DNA of 64,000 nt from assembly GCA_905160935.1 (NCBI GenBank), contig CAJHZI010000462.1, positions 420,001-484,000 on the forward strand, written 5' to 3'. Numbering within the stretch: the first letter of the stretch is position 1; each line of letters opens with the position of its first letter. Positions 32,536-44,469 of the stretch are shown piece by piece. The DNA comes from Enchytraeus crypticus. Taxonomy: Eukaryota > Annelida > Clitellata > Enchytraeida > Enchytraeidae. The notes beneath the pieces were generated by a model. It saw only the letters and a program-made list of their open reading frames with translations, ran no database searches and had not been told where the DNA came from. A program made the translations under genes and the position numbers.

Positions 32536-32700
32536 CTGCTTTCACGCTCCATGTAGCCTAGTCGATTGATTCTGTAGATACTCCATAGATCAAATAGTTA
32601 ATCCCTTCAGAAAAGTCAATGTCTTACATATACATTTGTCATCGCCTTCGAGTGAGGAAACTGGCGTTAACATTAGCTTTACCAGCTTTATTATTTGTAG
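32536..32700. mobile_element. Repeat E fragment (minus) and SINE 3' end (plus)
   Basis: 32,536-32,630 parallels 50,915-50,985 of repeat E (TCTGCTTTC, GTTAATCCCTTCA, AAGTC-ATG). 32,640-32,692 is the SINE 3' body (CGCCTTCGAGTGAGGAAACT, CTTTACCAGCTTT). Confidence 0.65.
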
Positions 32701-33560
32701 TATGGAATCTTAACTTCGTATAACTTAATATTTGGATTTAGATCTTGAGCTGTATTTGGCTACATTAATTCATACCCTACATTTTTTAAATTGTTCAATT
32801 TTTTTACTTCTAATTTTGCTGTCGAATTCTCATTAAAATTTATTGATTCCAAAATAATAAATTTTCAATTTTATAAACTACTATAATATTTTTTGTGTGT
32901 TAAAATTGAATAAAAATTAATTTAACTGTTGAAATGTTTGATACAAATGTTAAATGTTAGACACAAATTGTTAATTCGTTGGATGTAAACGAAATATAAA
33001 ATTATCCTGCCTTTAAAATACGCTAATTATTTTCGTTATATTTCATTACAATGCCTATTGCTAACTGTACAGATTTCATGTAACTGAATCCCACAATGCT
33101 AATATTGATTGCATTCGATCATAACGAACGTTCACCAAATATATTATAGATCCATTCAAAGCTTTATTGTTCGTAGTGGATCGATATAAGGAGCAATTAG
33201 TTGGTATTCAAATTTCACATTTTTCATTAAAATGTGTATTTTGTTTACGACACTTTTTTAGCAATTAAGACCACAGGAATTAAAGCACTCCAATAATTAT
33301 TTAGTTTGATACTTTAAGTATTGGAATTATATAAAAAGCATAATGATGTTTCTTCTTAAAATTTCAATAGACGACCATTAATCTTAAGATCAGAGGCTGA
33401 CAGTGCCCGAGGCGTTAAGTAAGGCAATTGATTATTTTTCTGATTAAAATAAATTTTAATGTCTTTTATGGGATAATGAAAGGTGTCATATTCTCACAAG
33501 TTTGTAAGAACTTTAATATTTAATTGCATAATTGCAGATAAAAAGTGTACAGAGAAAGAG
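32701..33560. other. No feature recognised
   Basis: AT-rich unique-looking sequence with no supported frame or repeat partner. Confidence 0.5.
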
Positions 33561-33569
33561 GGAGACAGA

Positions 33570-33623
33570 CAAGAGAGAGAGAGAGAGAGAGATTCAGAGA
33601 GAGAGAGAGAGAGAGAGAGATAA

Positions 33624-33655
<32 letters not shown>

Positions 33656-33656
33656 T

Positions 33657-33690
<34 letters not shown>
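33570..33690. repeat. (GA)n microsatellite with interruptions
   Basis: Purine run of about 115 bp broken by ATTCAG, ATAAAG and GTG. The translated Arg-Glu repeat is an artefact of the dinucleotide. Confidence 0.95.
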
Positions 33691-33692
<2 letters not shown>

Positions 33693-33876
33693 TGCGTTAG
33701 CGATATATAACAATAAAAAAAATTTAAAAGAAGAAATTAAAAAATAATAATAATAATTATGATAATTGTAATAAACATACTAATAATAGTAGTATATTTA
33801 AAAAGCGCCGCTCTATGCTAAATGCCACAGTAGCGCTGAATAGACAGTGAAAGTCAAGTTTCCTGATGGTGGTAAA

Positions 33877-34026
33877 ATGCCGCAATCGGATAGCGACGAG
33901 AACTCTGCAAGTCTGGAGTATGAGCGACTAATTGGTCAAACACACAGAAATAATCAACACAAGGCTACAAGTCTCTTCGTTGTCTTATCGTTGTCAGTCG
34001 CCTCTTACGAATACGTGCAGTTATCG
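33877..34026 (+). CDS. Candidate first exon of an unidentified membrane protein
   Basis: ATG at 33,877 (GGTAAAATGCC) opens MPQSDSDENSASLEYERLIG, then QTHRNNQHKATSLFVVLSLS and ASYEYVQLS, where GTACGT at 34,027 could be a donor. An acidic head followed by a hydrophobic stretch fits an N-terminal cytoplasmic segment and the first helix. The sequence is less AT-rich than its flanks. No partner exon was found on the plus strand. Confidence 0.3.
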
Positions 34027-34239
34027 GTACGTTTAATTCTCAATTATAAAAGAACCTACACTGGTAACATACAATAATATGATCTCAATCTCTCTCTCCC
34101 TCTCTCACTCGTAGAATTTTAGCATTGAGAAAGAAGTGTTTTTCTTGTGGCAAACTAAATCATTTAACGAGATTCTGTCGATTAAAGTTCTCTTCCCATT
34201 TACTAGGCTCATTTCCTTGTAAAATAGACCTTTCCCATA

Positions 34240-34765
34240 ATAGACCTGGCCTTCAGTAATAATAAAGAAGTTTTAAAAAAAAGTCTAAAGAAAGACACAA
34301 AGATAAAGATAGTGAAGGCCTTGGTTTTGACCACGCTACTGTATGGATGCGTAACATGGAGCTTAAGGAAAGAAGATAGTCTATTAGGACACAAGAGGCT
34401 TAGGAAATGTGTATTTCGAAAGGAATGGTGAGGATTAGCTGGACTCATAAGGTTACAAATGAGGAAGTTCTGGAGAGAGTTTGTACAGATAGAAAGTTTA
34501 TTTCTATTCTAATGTGTATTAAGAAATATTAAGAAGAGTTGGACAGGACATATTCTAAGTGGGAGAAAGTCTATTTAAAGAGGTAATAGAAGGTAGAACG
34601 GAAGGAAAAATTGGAAAAGAAAAGGCGCAGATGGAGGCCGAGTTAGGTATGTTTGATGATTTAAAGGCCCACTCGTATGTGGACATGAAGAGGAAAGAGG
34701 AAGACAGAGAAGAGTGAATGAGTTATATATCATGGACCTGCCAATAGGCAGTGCACTAAGAGAGT
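34240..34765 (+). mobile_element. LINE-A 3' fragment, plus strand
   Basis: Matches LINE-A from the AAAAAGTCTAAAGAAAGACA region through TGGACTCATAAGGTTACAAA, TGAGGAAGTTCTGGAGAGAG and the final block GCAGTGCACTAAGAGAG. Same segment as 4,690-4,905 and 7,935-8,225. Confidence 0.88.
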
Positions 34766-35059
34766 GAATAGACCGTTAAAGAGACGCTTAAATCAGTCAG
34801 ACGGTCATGATTGTAGAAAATCTGTCCTTAATAGTGTCGGTAATGCTTCAAATTGTGATGGGAACAACACGGTTGCTTCCAGTTTGATTTGAATACCTGT
34901 TGCGAATGTTTATACCCAGAGACTACTAGATTCTTTAGCTTCCATCGCTGCGGTAGATGGAAAATCTTTACAGCGGATTCATCACGTAATCATTTCATTG
35001 GATGAAAAGGAATACCACCTCGTCATAAACAGAATCACAGAAGAGTTATGGTATATCAA

Positions 35060-35192
35060 AGGGAATGTTATAGATGATTTACAATTTCATTCATATGTGG
35101 ACGTGAAGATTAAATCGGAAGATAGAGATGAATGGAGGCGTAATATACCATGGACCTGCCAGTAGGCAGTGCACTAAGAGAGAGAAAGAGAG

Positions 35193-35223
<31 letters not shown>

Positions 35224-35231
35224 AAGAAAGA

Positions 35232-35265
<34 letters not shown>

Positions 35266-35290
35266 AAGAGAGAGAAAGAGAGAGATGAAG
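35060..35290 (+). mobile_element. LINE-A 3' end with expanded (GA)n/(GAAA)n tail
   Basis: 35,075-35,180 is the terminal LINE-A block (ATATACCATGGACCTGCCAG, GCAGTGCACTAAGAGAGAGA). It passes directly into about 105 bp of AGAGAGAAAGAG repeats (35,180-35,286). Confidence 0.9.
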
Positions 35291-35630
35291 AGGAGAGTAA
35301 CTTCGTAAAGTGATTAAGTATGTACAACACTCCACTTGACCTATTGATTTATAGGCTAAGTCCTATTGAGTAGACTTACTAGAGGTTAGACTCGTTAGAA
35401 TAATTAACGAATGCTATATTAAATTGAATAAAATTTACGAAGCTCAAGAGTTGATTTAAAATTTTGATTCAGAGTCAAAAGCTCAGATTTATAAACGATT
35501 TAGCTAAAGCTATGCTATATGATCTAATCGACGAATTAATGTTTTAAGCATTTGTTTGTTGCTCAGATTATTGAAATAATTAGTAGATTAAGCGAATAAC
35601 GTTTATTTTAGCTGCAGAATATGATTTGTG

Positions 35631-35631
<1 letters not shown>

Positions 35632-35705
<74 letters not shown>
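35632..35705. repeat. (TA)n microsatellite
   Basis: Pure dinucleotide run of about 70 bp; the right flank (35,706-35,830) has TAGTATAG-type degenerate repeats. Confidence 0.95.
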
Positions 35706-35709
<4 letters not shown>

Positions 35710-35829
35710 TAGAGAGTAACTAATAGAAACAATAGTATAGTATAGAAATAGTATAGTATAATAGTTTTATAGTAAACTAGTTAGAAATAATATTAGTTTA
35801 ATAGTAAATATTATAGTATGGAAGTAGTA

Positions 35830-38110
35830 TAGAAACGACTTGAGATTAATGATTTGAATCTATTTTGAAGGTTAGAGAGTACAGCATTATTAATATATGT
35901 ACTAGTTAAAGGGAGACTAACGCTTACACTTTATTGATGCGGAAGGAAACTAGTTGAATTTGCAACTTAACTTTGAATTATTATCGATTATCGATTTAGA
36001 CACATATAAGCTCGAACTAGGAAACTATGATTCGATTATAATATGATCTACGAGTAATGTAAACAGATGTAGAAGTGTAGAAGTAATCAGGGAAAAGATG
36101 AGAGTTATAGCGAGAGCGAGATAAATAGAAATGAGACTCATCAATTTCAACCTTTATGAGTTTGATTGTCAAGTCGTAGGTCCGTACGAAGTAATTGTTG
36201 AATTTACACTAGTTAATTAGTTATTTTATTAAAAGTGAAACACACTATACGTTATAGTTTAAAAGATTAGGTGATTCATACTAAAAGAAAGAAATAACTG
36301 GTTCTACGAAGCGCGAAGGACATATTATGTATGTCTATGGGCTTCAGATAACTCGATGGCCGTGGTTTCGCTGTGTCCTAAATATAGTTAATATTAAAAT
36401 TCTTAGTGAATTCATCCAGAATTATCTAGTTTTATTTAATTTGGTTTTTTCGCTTACTCGAGTACCGTTTTTGACTGTATGTATTCAGTTGATAAATTTG
36501 TCTGGCATTCTCTAACTCCTTTTGTACATAGTGTTAGATGGATATAAGCTAATAAATCTAATTCTAGAAGATTGTGCGTGATGATTCGGTGACTCAAAGC
36601 CTCAAATGATCTTAGTTAGAGCTGATCTAAGAGCTTACTGTACACGTAGCAGCAGCGTGTAGAATTCAATTTGAATTGACACATATTTTTGATCTATATA
36701 TTGTATTCGAGTTTACAGTTCGATTGAATTTATTGCATTATACGTATATGTGTGCTTTTGTATATGAGTATATGCATATATTTAGTAGACACTCTAATTG
36801 TCTTTAACAGAGCTGCTACTATACAGTGGGGCACCTGTGTTTACAAGTTATATAAGGAATGAAGAAATTTGAAAATTCAAAGGAGTTTAAATGAGCTCCT
36901 TCCTTTTGGCTTTCGATATTTATCAACTGAACTAGTGTGCAATCTGAGAGGAGATATGTCGGGCAATCAATTGTTAGTTAAGGTTAGCTTTTGCATAATA
37001 TCCGTTGCATAATGTCCGTTTTGGTTGAACTTACTATTTCTTTGCTTCGACCCACCCTAGTTTAAGAAATCGACAGTATTTCTTACAGTTCTCCAGTTAT
37101 CTAAATTGGGTGATTACGGAGTGGATCACTTAGTGAAACGATACTTATTACTGGACGTAACCTGTGTTTATAATGCAGTACACGTTATTTGAATAGTGCT
37201 AACTGCATTCTGTTGGTTGATTTTGAGGAAAAGAGGCGGTCAGCGTGGAGGATGAACCATGTGTGTGGATCTGCCCTCTTCGATCTTATACGTCGATATT
37301 GTCTTCCTCGTTGCTTGCGTCTTTCGATGAACTGTAGATGTTTTTGACAGTTGTTATTTACTAATTTCGTGAAAACTAAAAATCCCGTTTTCACTCCATT
37401 AAGTGGAAAGAAGGGTAGAGTTACGGAAATGTACCTGAATGTCACTTTACAAAGTGGTTGTTGTGTGTTTGTATGACCTTTGGGGTATGATTGATTCGGA
37501 AGCCAATTCGTTGCTACCGATATATCTGGTTAAGTGGAATAACCTTTGTAACAGGTTTCCATAGAACGATTGCCATTAGAATCGTGTGAATGTCTCTCTT
37601 AGTGTGTATGCTTGTATGTGGGAATGTTTATGTGCCTTTCGGATATATAAGCTTAGTTCTCTCACAGTCAAGGCTCTCTTTAGTTCTTTTGGCTCCCTTT
37701 TGTCTCTTTTGTTGCTTTACTCCTTTACTCCTTTGAGCCGTTAAGTCTCCAGTTAGTTTCTTACTTTGCTCTTTTCTTTTCCTTCTTGACGGTAGCATGG
37801 TAACACCGAAACAAGGTAACAAAGTATCGAACGTGAACGTTGTATAAATATTTCAAGTTTAAAAGTAGTTTTTCGTGTATTATAGAACATGATACGCTTC
37901 AGATAACAAGTTTATTTATGACAGTTTTATGCTTTGTTGGTTATTCAATAAATTATTCAATACTGTCTTCCCAGGAGTCACAAACATAACCTCACATCTC
38001 GTAGGTAGGACCCATGTCAGTCAGCTTACCCTTCGTGTTGTGGATTTGAACCCTTAGTAACCGGAACCGAACGGTCATTCCAGGACTCGTAGACTCTAGT
38101 ACGTGCTTCC
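35830..38110. other. No gene recognised in 2.3 kb
   Basis: AT-rich, apparently single-copy within the window. Minus-strand frames at 37,185-37,445 and 37,628-37,822 are basic but lack splice context or recognisable domains, so they are not called. Confidence 0.4.
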
Positions 38111-38117
38111 AGCACAA

Positions 38118-38128
38118 TATATATATAT

Positions 38129-38163
<35 letters not shown>

Positions 38164-38560
38164 ATTATATATATGTGTCTATATTCCCCGTGTTGTGCTC
38201 GGGTGTGGTTGGACAACTGAAGAATAGGGCAACCGCAAACAATCTGCAATACGCAACAATCTGTACGTAAGAGGCCACTAGAGACAGGAACTGAGGATGG
38301 AAAGAGGGACCCACCTCATCCTGAAATATTTACCCCAAGGATTAAATGGTAATTAAATACCTGAGGAAGCAACGGGAAACCACCTCAGAAGCCATATTTT
38401 TCTCAAACTATAGGCTGCAAAAGTTATGAATAAGGCATAGACTTTGTGAAGGGATTAACTTGTTTATCTAAGGACTGCTCTTATGGAGCGAGAAAACAGA
38501 CTTTGAGTATGAATATGTACCTTGAACCTGCCACTTAGCAGTGCACTGAAGAAGATGTAT
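38118..38560 (+). mobile_element. (TA)n followed by repeat E, plus strand
   Basis: After (TA)n (38,118-38,172), repeat E runs from CCCCGTGTTGTGCTCGGGTG to CTTAGCAGTGCACTGAAGAA at about 38,560. The same block lies inverted at 50,862-51,222, again next to (TA)n. Its last 45 bp (ACCTTGAACCTGCCACTTAG, CAGTGCACTGAAGA) resemble the LINE-A 3' end (ACCATGGACCTGCCAATAGG, CAGTGCACTAAGAGA), so it is probably a non-autonomous element using the same enzyme. Confidence 0.75.
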
Positions 38561-38689
38561 AAATGTAGAACAAATTAATATACAGTGTTGCTTGAAAAAT
38601 GAGACAAATTGGAAAATTAATATCTTCGGCTTGAAGTAAGCAGATTTAGCCTCCATTAATATTTATTAACAGAAATATATATATTAATA

Positions 38690-38749
38690 TATTCGATATC
38701 TATATATATATATATATTTATATTTATATAGATATATATATATATAATT

Positions 38750-38796
<47 letters not shown>

Positions 38797-39070
38797 TAAC
38801 CCCTGTTATGTCCAGTTGTTTTGAGAATTGAACCGCCCGGTGGACTGCCGAGTCGTAGAAGGCTACTAAGCACTAGATCCATACCATGTCAGAAAGGCCA
38901 TCGAATTGTTAGCGCCTAGTCTCTAGAAATTGCTACAAAAATTTTATTCGAATGGAAATGCTCAAAGAAAATTGCTGGTTGTGTGGTGTAGGACAGAGAG
39001 ATTTGATACGGTCCATTTGTAAGCACCGCCCTGGTTAAACTGGGATTTCAAAGAAGAAGGGAAGAGGATG
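38690..39070 (+). repeat. (TA)n-rich block then repeat D, plus strand
   Basis: TA-rich 38,695-38,800, then repeat D (38,803-39,070), the counterpart of 13,720-13,996: GACTGCCGAGTCGTAGAAGG, GATCCATACCATGTCAGAAA, GTGTAGGACAGAGAGATTTG. Another TA-rich block follows at 39,075-39,210. Confidence 0.75.
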
Positions 39071-39737
39071 CGAATATCTATATATATAATATATATATAT
39101 ATTCATGTATCTCTATATTTATATATATTATTATTCATGTATTATATATATAATATTATATATATATATATATATCTATATATATATATATATATAGATA
39201 TATATATATTGCGTATCTTATATATCAGTGCTTGAATTGTTAAACATCAAGACCAATTCTTATGATGGTTTGTTGAAAGATATAGAATCTGTTGGACAGA
39301 AAAATCAGTCATTCATGTTTATATTTGGTAGGCGTTTGTAATTCAAAGTTTTTGCGTATATACTTTTGTACTTATGGTTGTAAAACATACAACTGCTAAG
39401 GAGTTAACTTATTGAAGACTTTAGATTTTTAGAACATAAGAAGTTAACTTTTTGAAGACTAGATTTTTAGAACATGGTAAAACTAAATGTTAAAGGAAAA
39501 ACGTATTTCTTAATTAGGCCTACAAAAAGTTCAGCTAATTATTTCGCCTTCAATGTACAAGAATTTGCATTAAAATTGCATATAAAACTTTCTCAAAGTA
39601 AACCCCCTTACACTATCAGTTTATCGGGCCGACCCCTCCCTCCACTTAGGCTTACCAAATCCCCAATTCAATTAAGATAACTCGAGAGAGTTTAAGTTAA
39701 AGAAAGGCGATATTAAATTTTTATGTAGGCTTTGCCT

Positions 39738-39772
39738 AAAATACCTATTAACATAATGTTAATAGGTATTTT
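39738..39772. repeat. Hairpin, 17-bp perfect arms, 1-nt loop
   Basis: AAAATACCTATTAACAT, A, ATGTTAATAGGTATTTT. It lies in the likely 3' untranslated region of the membrane-protein gene that ends at 40,149. Confidence 0.92.
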
Positions 39773-39863
39773 CGCATTTGTCTTTCGACATATCAGAACT
39801 TTAAAATTGTCAATGAGGACATGTCTAATCATTTGATTATATTGTTTAGCTTTACGTTTACAC

Positions 39864-39869
39864 TTTATT
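39864..39869 (-). promoter_or_regulatory. Possible poly(A) signal of the 40,149 gene
   Basis: AATAAA on the minus strand, 280 bp after the TAA at 40,149. The (TA)n array 39,878-39,950 lies between. Confidence 0.3.
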
Positions 39870-39876
39870 CTTAGGG

Positions 39877-39877
<1 letters not shown>

Positions 39878-39949
<72 letters not shown>

Positions 39950-39950
39950 T
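39878..39950. repeat. (TA)n microsatellite
   Basis: Dinucleotide run of about 70 bp. Confidence 0.95.
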
Positions 39951-40148
39951 CTAATAAAGTAGATAATAATCATCATATTAAACGTAATGTTGGAAAAATT
40001 ACATTACCCTTACAATATGTTAGCAAACATAAAAACAAAATGTTCAATTAAGCTTAGTTGTGTGTGAAGACAAAATAAATTTTATAAAAAATACAAGCTT
40101 TGCAGATTTGAGAATATAAAAATAAAATCAATGATGAAAATTTAAGTA

Positions 40149-40407
40149 TTAAATTATAGGAAGGTTAAAAGTAGTTAATCGGGTTTCATGTTGAGAGTCG
40201 CATGATGCAGGAGAAGTGGTCTGCCAGATTTGTTCATATTCAGTTCCATTAATGGCAACATAGTAGCGAGGAGACTGAGCCAGGGCCTGCTCATGAGCGC
40301 TAAGAGCGCAGAGAGGCTTGCATGGCTCTAAATCTGAGCACGACGAGGCTTTGAAAGTAGTATTCTTGATAGTGACCTCTCTTGTATTTTCAATATCTCT
40401 CCACCTC
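40149..40407 (-). CDS. Terminal exon, cytoplasmic tail of an unidentified membrane protein
   Basis: Open for 85 codons to TAA with no Met opening it, so it is a splice-defined terminal exon. The acceptor is AATATGTAG (40,408-40,409 on the minus strand); one base G then starts AGG TGG, giving RWRDIENTREVTIKNTTFKA, a Cys-bearing stretch SSCSDLEPCKPLCALSAHEQ, SPRYYVAINGTEYEQIWQTT and the end TRLTTFNLPII. Codon use is even and GC exceeds the flanks. It joins in phase to the helix exon at 54,070-54,160 (AG + G gives Arg), producing a run of four Arg after the helix, a cytoplasmic-side mark. Family unknown; four Cys and two Tyr motifs may mediate binding. Confidence 0.6.
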
Positions 40408-40496
40408 CTACATATTAAACAGATAAATTTTTATAACTTTACTTTGACTTCAAACGGAATATATCTATTGAATATATACATTTTCTTTAATACAAA

Positions 40497-40497
<1 letters not shown>

Positions 40498-40535
<38 letters not shown>

Positions 40536-40585
40536 TATATATATAGATATATATATATATATCTATATATATATATATATATATA
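40498..40585. repeat. (TA)n-rich block bordering a mariner-type MITE
   Basis: TA run with GATA/CTATA interruptions ending exactly where the terminal inverted repeat starts. Confidence 0.95.
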
Positions 40586-41344
40586 CAGACTGGGGCAAAA
40601 ATAATAGTCCCCTAGCGAAATCTCAATAACTTCAATCAACCTCAAAATATCTTTACTAAAATTTCAGAGCTTCTACGGGAGGAATTTCTACGTATAACCT
40701 TTAAATTTGGTGAAGATATTTTGAGAAGTAACAAAATTACTGCTTTTCTACGAAAAAATTGCAAAAATCAATTTAACAAGGCTTATTTTACCAAAAGTCT
40801 TAATAACTTCGACAAAACTCAAAATTTTTAACAAAATTTTCGGAGCTTCTAAAGGAGGAATTTCTGCGTTTGTCTTGCAAATTTGGTTGAAGTATATTCA
40901 GAAATAACAAAAATACAGAGTTTCTCGGGAAAAAGTGTTCAAATAAATTTTAACAAGGCTTATTTAAACAAAACTACCGGAAATTGTCTTCAAAATTAAG
41001 GAATAATTTTAGCAGAAGAACGACTTCTAAGCATCTTTTGTTGGAGCAGCTAACAAGGTAGTGTAAGCATATACTTCACAACTTAAGTAAACGGGCCTTT
41101 TCAGTGTCGTTATTTTCTTAAAAAGGAACAACTGACATTTCGAAAAGCCTTGTTGAAATTGATTTTTGCACTTTTCTCATAGAAATGCTGTAATTTCGTA
41201 ACTGCTGAAAATATTTTCACCATATCTGCAGGTTATACGTAGAAATTCCTCCCCTTGAAGCTTTGAAAAATTGGTAAAGATATTTTGAGTTTTCTTGCAG
41301 GTATTGAAATTTCGCTAGGGGATTATTTTTTTTGCCCAAGTCTG
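40586..41344. mobile_element. Tc1/mariner-type MITE, 759 bp, long TIRs
   Basis: Left end CAGACTGGGGCAAAAATAAT and right end complement CAGACTTGGGCAAAAAAAAT; similarity extends about 210 bp inward (shared GGAGGAATTTCTACGTATAA). On the left a second, tandem copy of the subterminal block follows (GGAGGAATTTCTGCG near 40,853). There is no transposase frame. TA lies on both sides, inside (TA)n arrays. Confidence 0.85.
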
Positions 41345-41355
41345 TATATATATTA

Positions 41356-41405
<50 letters not shown>
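41345..41405. repeat. (TA)n microsatellite, right border of the MITE
   Basis: Begins directly after the terminal CTG of the MITE. Confidence 0.95.
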
Positions 41406-41407
<2 letters not shown>

Positions 41408-41818
41408 CATTTATTTAACAAAAATTCATAATAATAATAACAAATAAGAGTAATAGTAATATTGCTAGAAATAACAATAATAATAATTAACGCGTATCAC
41501 AGCTGCCAAGCATCCGGCCTGCAAAACGTTTATGGCCAGAAAGAAGCTTCTGGAACAGGCAATTCTGGCGACTGATAATGGCTTACTGGTTGAAGGACAT
41601 GTTTACTGGTTGCTTACATGTTGACGTTTACGAATTGCTGCATCATCATCTTCTAATATACCCAGAGAAGATTAATACTGGTAGAACAGTCTGCGACGAC
41701 CAGTTAAGGAACAACGTGCAGACGAGCTCCTCCATGAATCTACATATCTCCACCGCCACTTCACTGCTTCGGTACGCCTCTGCGTCCTCTCTATCCAGTA
41801 CAGATCCGGGACACATCC

Positions 41819-41903
41819 GGATATTGTCGCCCGGATATTGCCGTATAGTGGAGGTACCCTGTAGGTACCTCCACTATACGGCAATATCCGGGCGACAATA
41901 TCC
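41819..41903. repeat. Perfect hairpin, 40-bp arms, 5-nt loop
   Basis: Arm GGATATTGTCGCCCGGATAT with its continuation to GGAGGTACC, loop CTGTA, then the exact complement. No mismatch in 40 bp. Confidence 0.97.
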
Positions 41904-42307
41904 ACTATTCTAATACACTAGGTCCGAGATCGTCTGCGGATGTACAGCCGGGTTGTTCAAGATCTTGTTGGAATTTTTGCCACAGATTTTCGTCACAAGA
42001 GTGCAGAGCCTCTGCTCTCAGTAAGGATCATCCTATGACTAAGCGAGATTACAATCACGTTATCAGCACGCCGGTTATTGTCGTCAACAGCGAACCAGTT
42101 AAATCCGGTCATGCACCATCATACAGTGGCGTCACCACTGGTCTTCTATCCACTCTTGAGTGTCACTCTGTCTTTCAGTTTGAGGTTTCGAACATGGATC
42201 ATAGACCCCCCGAATGTGGTCACGAGATCCGCAAGAGCAGCTCAACAACCATGTCCAAAGTTCTGGCGGTAGTTATTTCTCACATGCAGATCGAGCCAGG
42301 GGATCAT

Positions 42308-42310
<3 letters not shown>

Positions 42311-42396
<86 letters not shown>
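42311..42396. repeat. (CA)n(TA)n compound microsatellite
   Basis: CACACACACACACA followed by about 70 bp of TA. Confidence 0.95.
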
Positions 42397-42399
<3 letters not shown>

Positions 42400-43039
42400 T
42401 CGTATAGGTATGACCGCTGATCTTAACCTTTCCAACGATCCAGCCTTCCCCTGGGTGAGCCTCGACGTTAAGGACATGTCGTACACCGCGTCCTACGCCG
42501 CTCAGTCTTCTCCCTGCCATCCCAGCTTCTTCCTGGCCGGATCTGGCCTAGACTTCCTTAGAGGATGGTCCTTCCCTCAAACTCGATCCTTTGAGGAAGA
42601 ACACGCTGAAGCATGTGGCAGTTTCCGGAATCTGTCCCAAACTTGTGACAGATTCCAACAGAAGAAGAACAACGAAATGTTAATTTTGTAAATAGGATTA
42701 TTACAGATTATTATAACATTTAAAAAATAAATAAATAATAATAATAATTATTATTATTATTAAGAACCTGAGGTTTGATAAAAAAGATTCAAGCAATGAG
42801 TGCTGAATCGCCGTCCGGCTACTCGAGGTCATCAATCGGCTTAAAAGAATTGTTATTATTATTGTTATTATAAATCAGTCGAATACAGCGAAAACTGTTT
42901 TAGATACTGCTCCATCCCTCCGGGTATTTAGAAGTTACGCCCAATGAATGATGAGTGCAATAAATACATTTCCAGTTTAAATCAGAAGCTTTCATCAGTG
43001 ACAGGTGAAAAACGTGAAACATGCTAACTAACTAAGAAA

Positions 43040-43260
43040 GATATTGTCAATCCATGTGCATCGGTTCAATACCATCTGTGTAATGGGTACATTTAACTTA
43101 CATGCGGCCTGGAGGAGGAGGACATTGATCATTTGATGAATTGCAACTTGACCGTTGATGGGGTCACGCGTGAGGATCTCAGAGAGTTTAATGATCGGGC
43201 GAGAAATTGTGTCAGACGCTGGATTAATGCTGTATAAGGACACGATAAGAAGAAGAAGAC
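43040..43260 (+). other. Short coding-like fragment ending in GAAGAAGAAG
   Basis: A plus-strand frame at 43,108-43,215 reads CGLEEEDIDHLMNCNLTVDG and TREDLREFNDRARNCVRRWI then stops, followed by GAAGAAGAAG. It resembles the last codons and tail of a LINE, but no RT is attached. Confidence 0.3.
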
Positions 43261-43583
43261 TTACATGAAGTCAGATATCTATGGTACCAGAGAAGCACAA
43301 CTACAACTGGTTTCCATGTCCATACATCCTAACTCTGTCTAAGCTAAGCCCATACTCACCCCAAAGCACTTCTCTCTCTACCATCAACAGACCTCAAGGT
43401 TGGTCACCTCTCGTTAGACACCCAAACGTCGACTAGCTCTCGAGCGCTCCAGAAGTATTCACACCATGAAGCATTCCATCTAGATGCTACATTAGAGATT
43501 GTAGTGATGGGTGAGTGAGGATGAGTACATGATGTTTACTCCTCCACTTAGAAGAATTTCGACCATGTAGTACTCAGCTCTTC

Positions 43584-44330
43584 ATGATACTCACCGACGC
43601 AAGTTCATCGATTATGCATTTAGATGGCATGAGTCTGAGGAAGGGTTGCTCAGATCTGGTGTTCCACAGCAACCTTTACTCGTACAGATTCCAAGGCTCT
43701 TCCTCTCTCGTCGCTTACGACGAACCAGGAACGCCGTCGTACTCGAAAAGATCGAGACGGATTCTCCAATAGAAGCTCCTGGTACACCCTCCTTGTTCTC
43801 TCGATATGAACCCATACTTAGATCGGTGCTTCATCCTCAACCCGGCTTTCGCATCCTTCCCGCCTCGGTCATTCGACAAAATTCTGTCGAACAGATCCAA
43901 CATACTCCTCAAGTCTCCATCAAGGCCTTCTGTACCACTTCCCTTGAAATCCTCAATCTTTGTCTCAACTCATTCGTTCAGGCTTAGTGAACAGGCGACT
44001 GTCGACGCAACAAGAATACCCTCGTATTCAGGCGAAAGACCTTTCAGGATTCCTTTCGAGGCTGAGCAGGAATTGATATGCCCGGATTTCATTGATATTA
44101 AGTCGGCCCTCCATTTCCGGGTCCCGGAGCTCTTGGTTGGTCGTCAACTCCAGCTCCAACTCAAGTCACCTACGAGGATTCTGAATCAGAAGGACTCTAC
44201 TTTATAGAGGACTACTCAGGGATGCTGAAGAGGCTGAGGAAAGCTCTGATCTAGGAGGAGGCAGAGACGTGGAAGAAATTTTATCTAGAGGGTCAGAGTG
44301 GTGAAATTGAAAAGTTCCAAAGCCGAGTGA
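43584..44330 (+). other. Unidentified GC-richer open region
   Basis: Overlapping plus-strand frames: 43,646-43,987 (PQQPLLVQIPRLFLSRRLRR) and 43,806-44,207 (DRCFILNPAFASFPPRSFDK, GERPFRIPFEAEQELICPDF). One may be an old gag-like or host coding piece; the other is then a shadow. No domain, splice pair or end repeat recognised. Confidence 0.3.
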
Positions 44331-44469
44331 AAGTGTAGAAGCACATCCCACCTAGCAGCGGAAACTCTGATTTTACTAAGGAAAGCCAGGCGGCAGCACT
44401 TAGAAATAAAATCACGGCGCTTATATAGTATACTTCTAAGTACTAACACTAGTGATTTTACGGGTCACA

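Larger units (their letters stand above)
41480..42691 (+). other. GC-richer unidentified sequence, open in places, split by (TA)n
   Basis: Plus-strand frame 42,035-42,310 (NHVISTPVIVVNSEPVKSGH, FEVSNMDHRPPECGHEIRKS) and 42,405-42,691 (LSNDPAFPWVSLDVKDMSYT, FEEEHAEACGSFRNLSQTCD) share a frame only because the (CA/TA)n insert (42,311-42,396) is open. The residue mix looks more coding than the flanks. A retroelement remnant is likely, but no motif was recognised. A long fold-back lies at 41,819-41,903. Confidence 0.3.

Noticed and set aside
33532-33747. Arg-Glu repeat protein on the plus strand
   Set aside because: Direct translation of a (GA)n microsatellite; no start context, domain or splice evidence.
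35091-35330. Leu-Ser-Phe-rich reading frame on the minus strand
   Set aside because: Complement of the LINE-A (GA)n tail; repeat artefact.
37185-37822. Basic minus-strand proteins at 37,185-37,445 and 37,628-37,822
   Set aside because: No recognisable domain, splice sites or neighbours; composition fits chance open frames.
42035-42691. One 218-codon gene across the (CA/TA)n array
   Set aside because: The frame survives only because the Tyr-Ile repeat of (TA)n has no stops; the two sides are not shown to belong together, so it is reported only as an unidentified open region.
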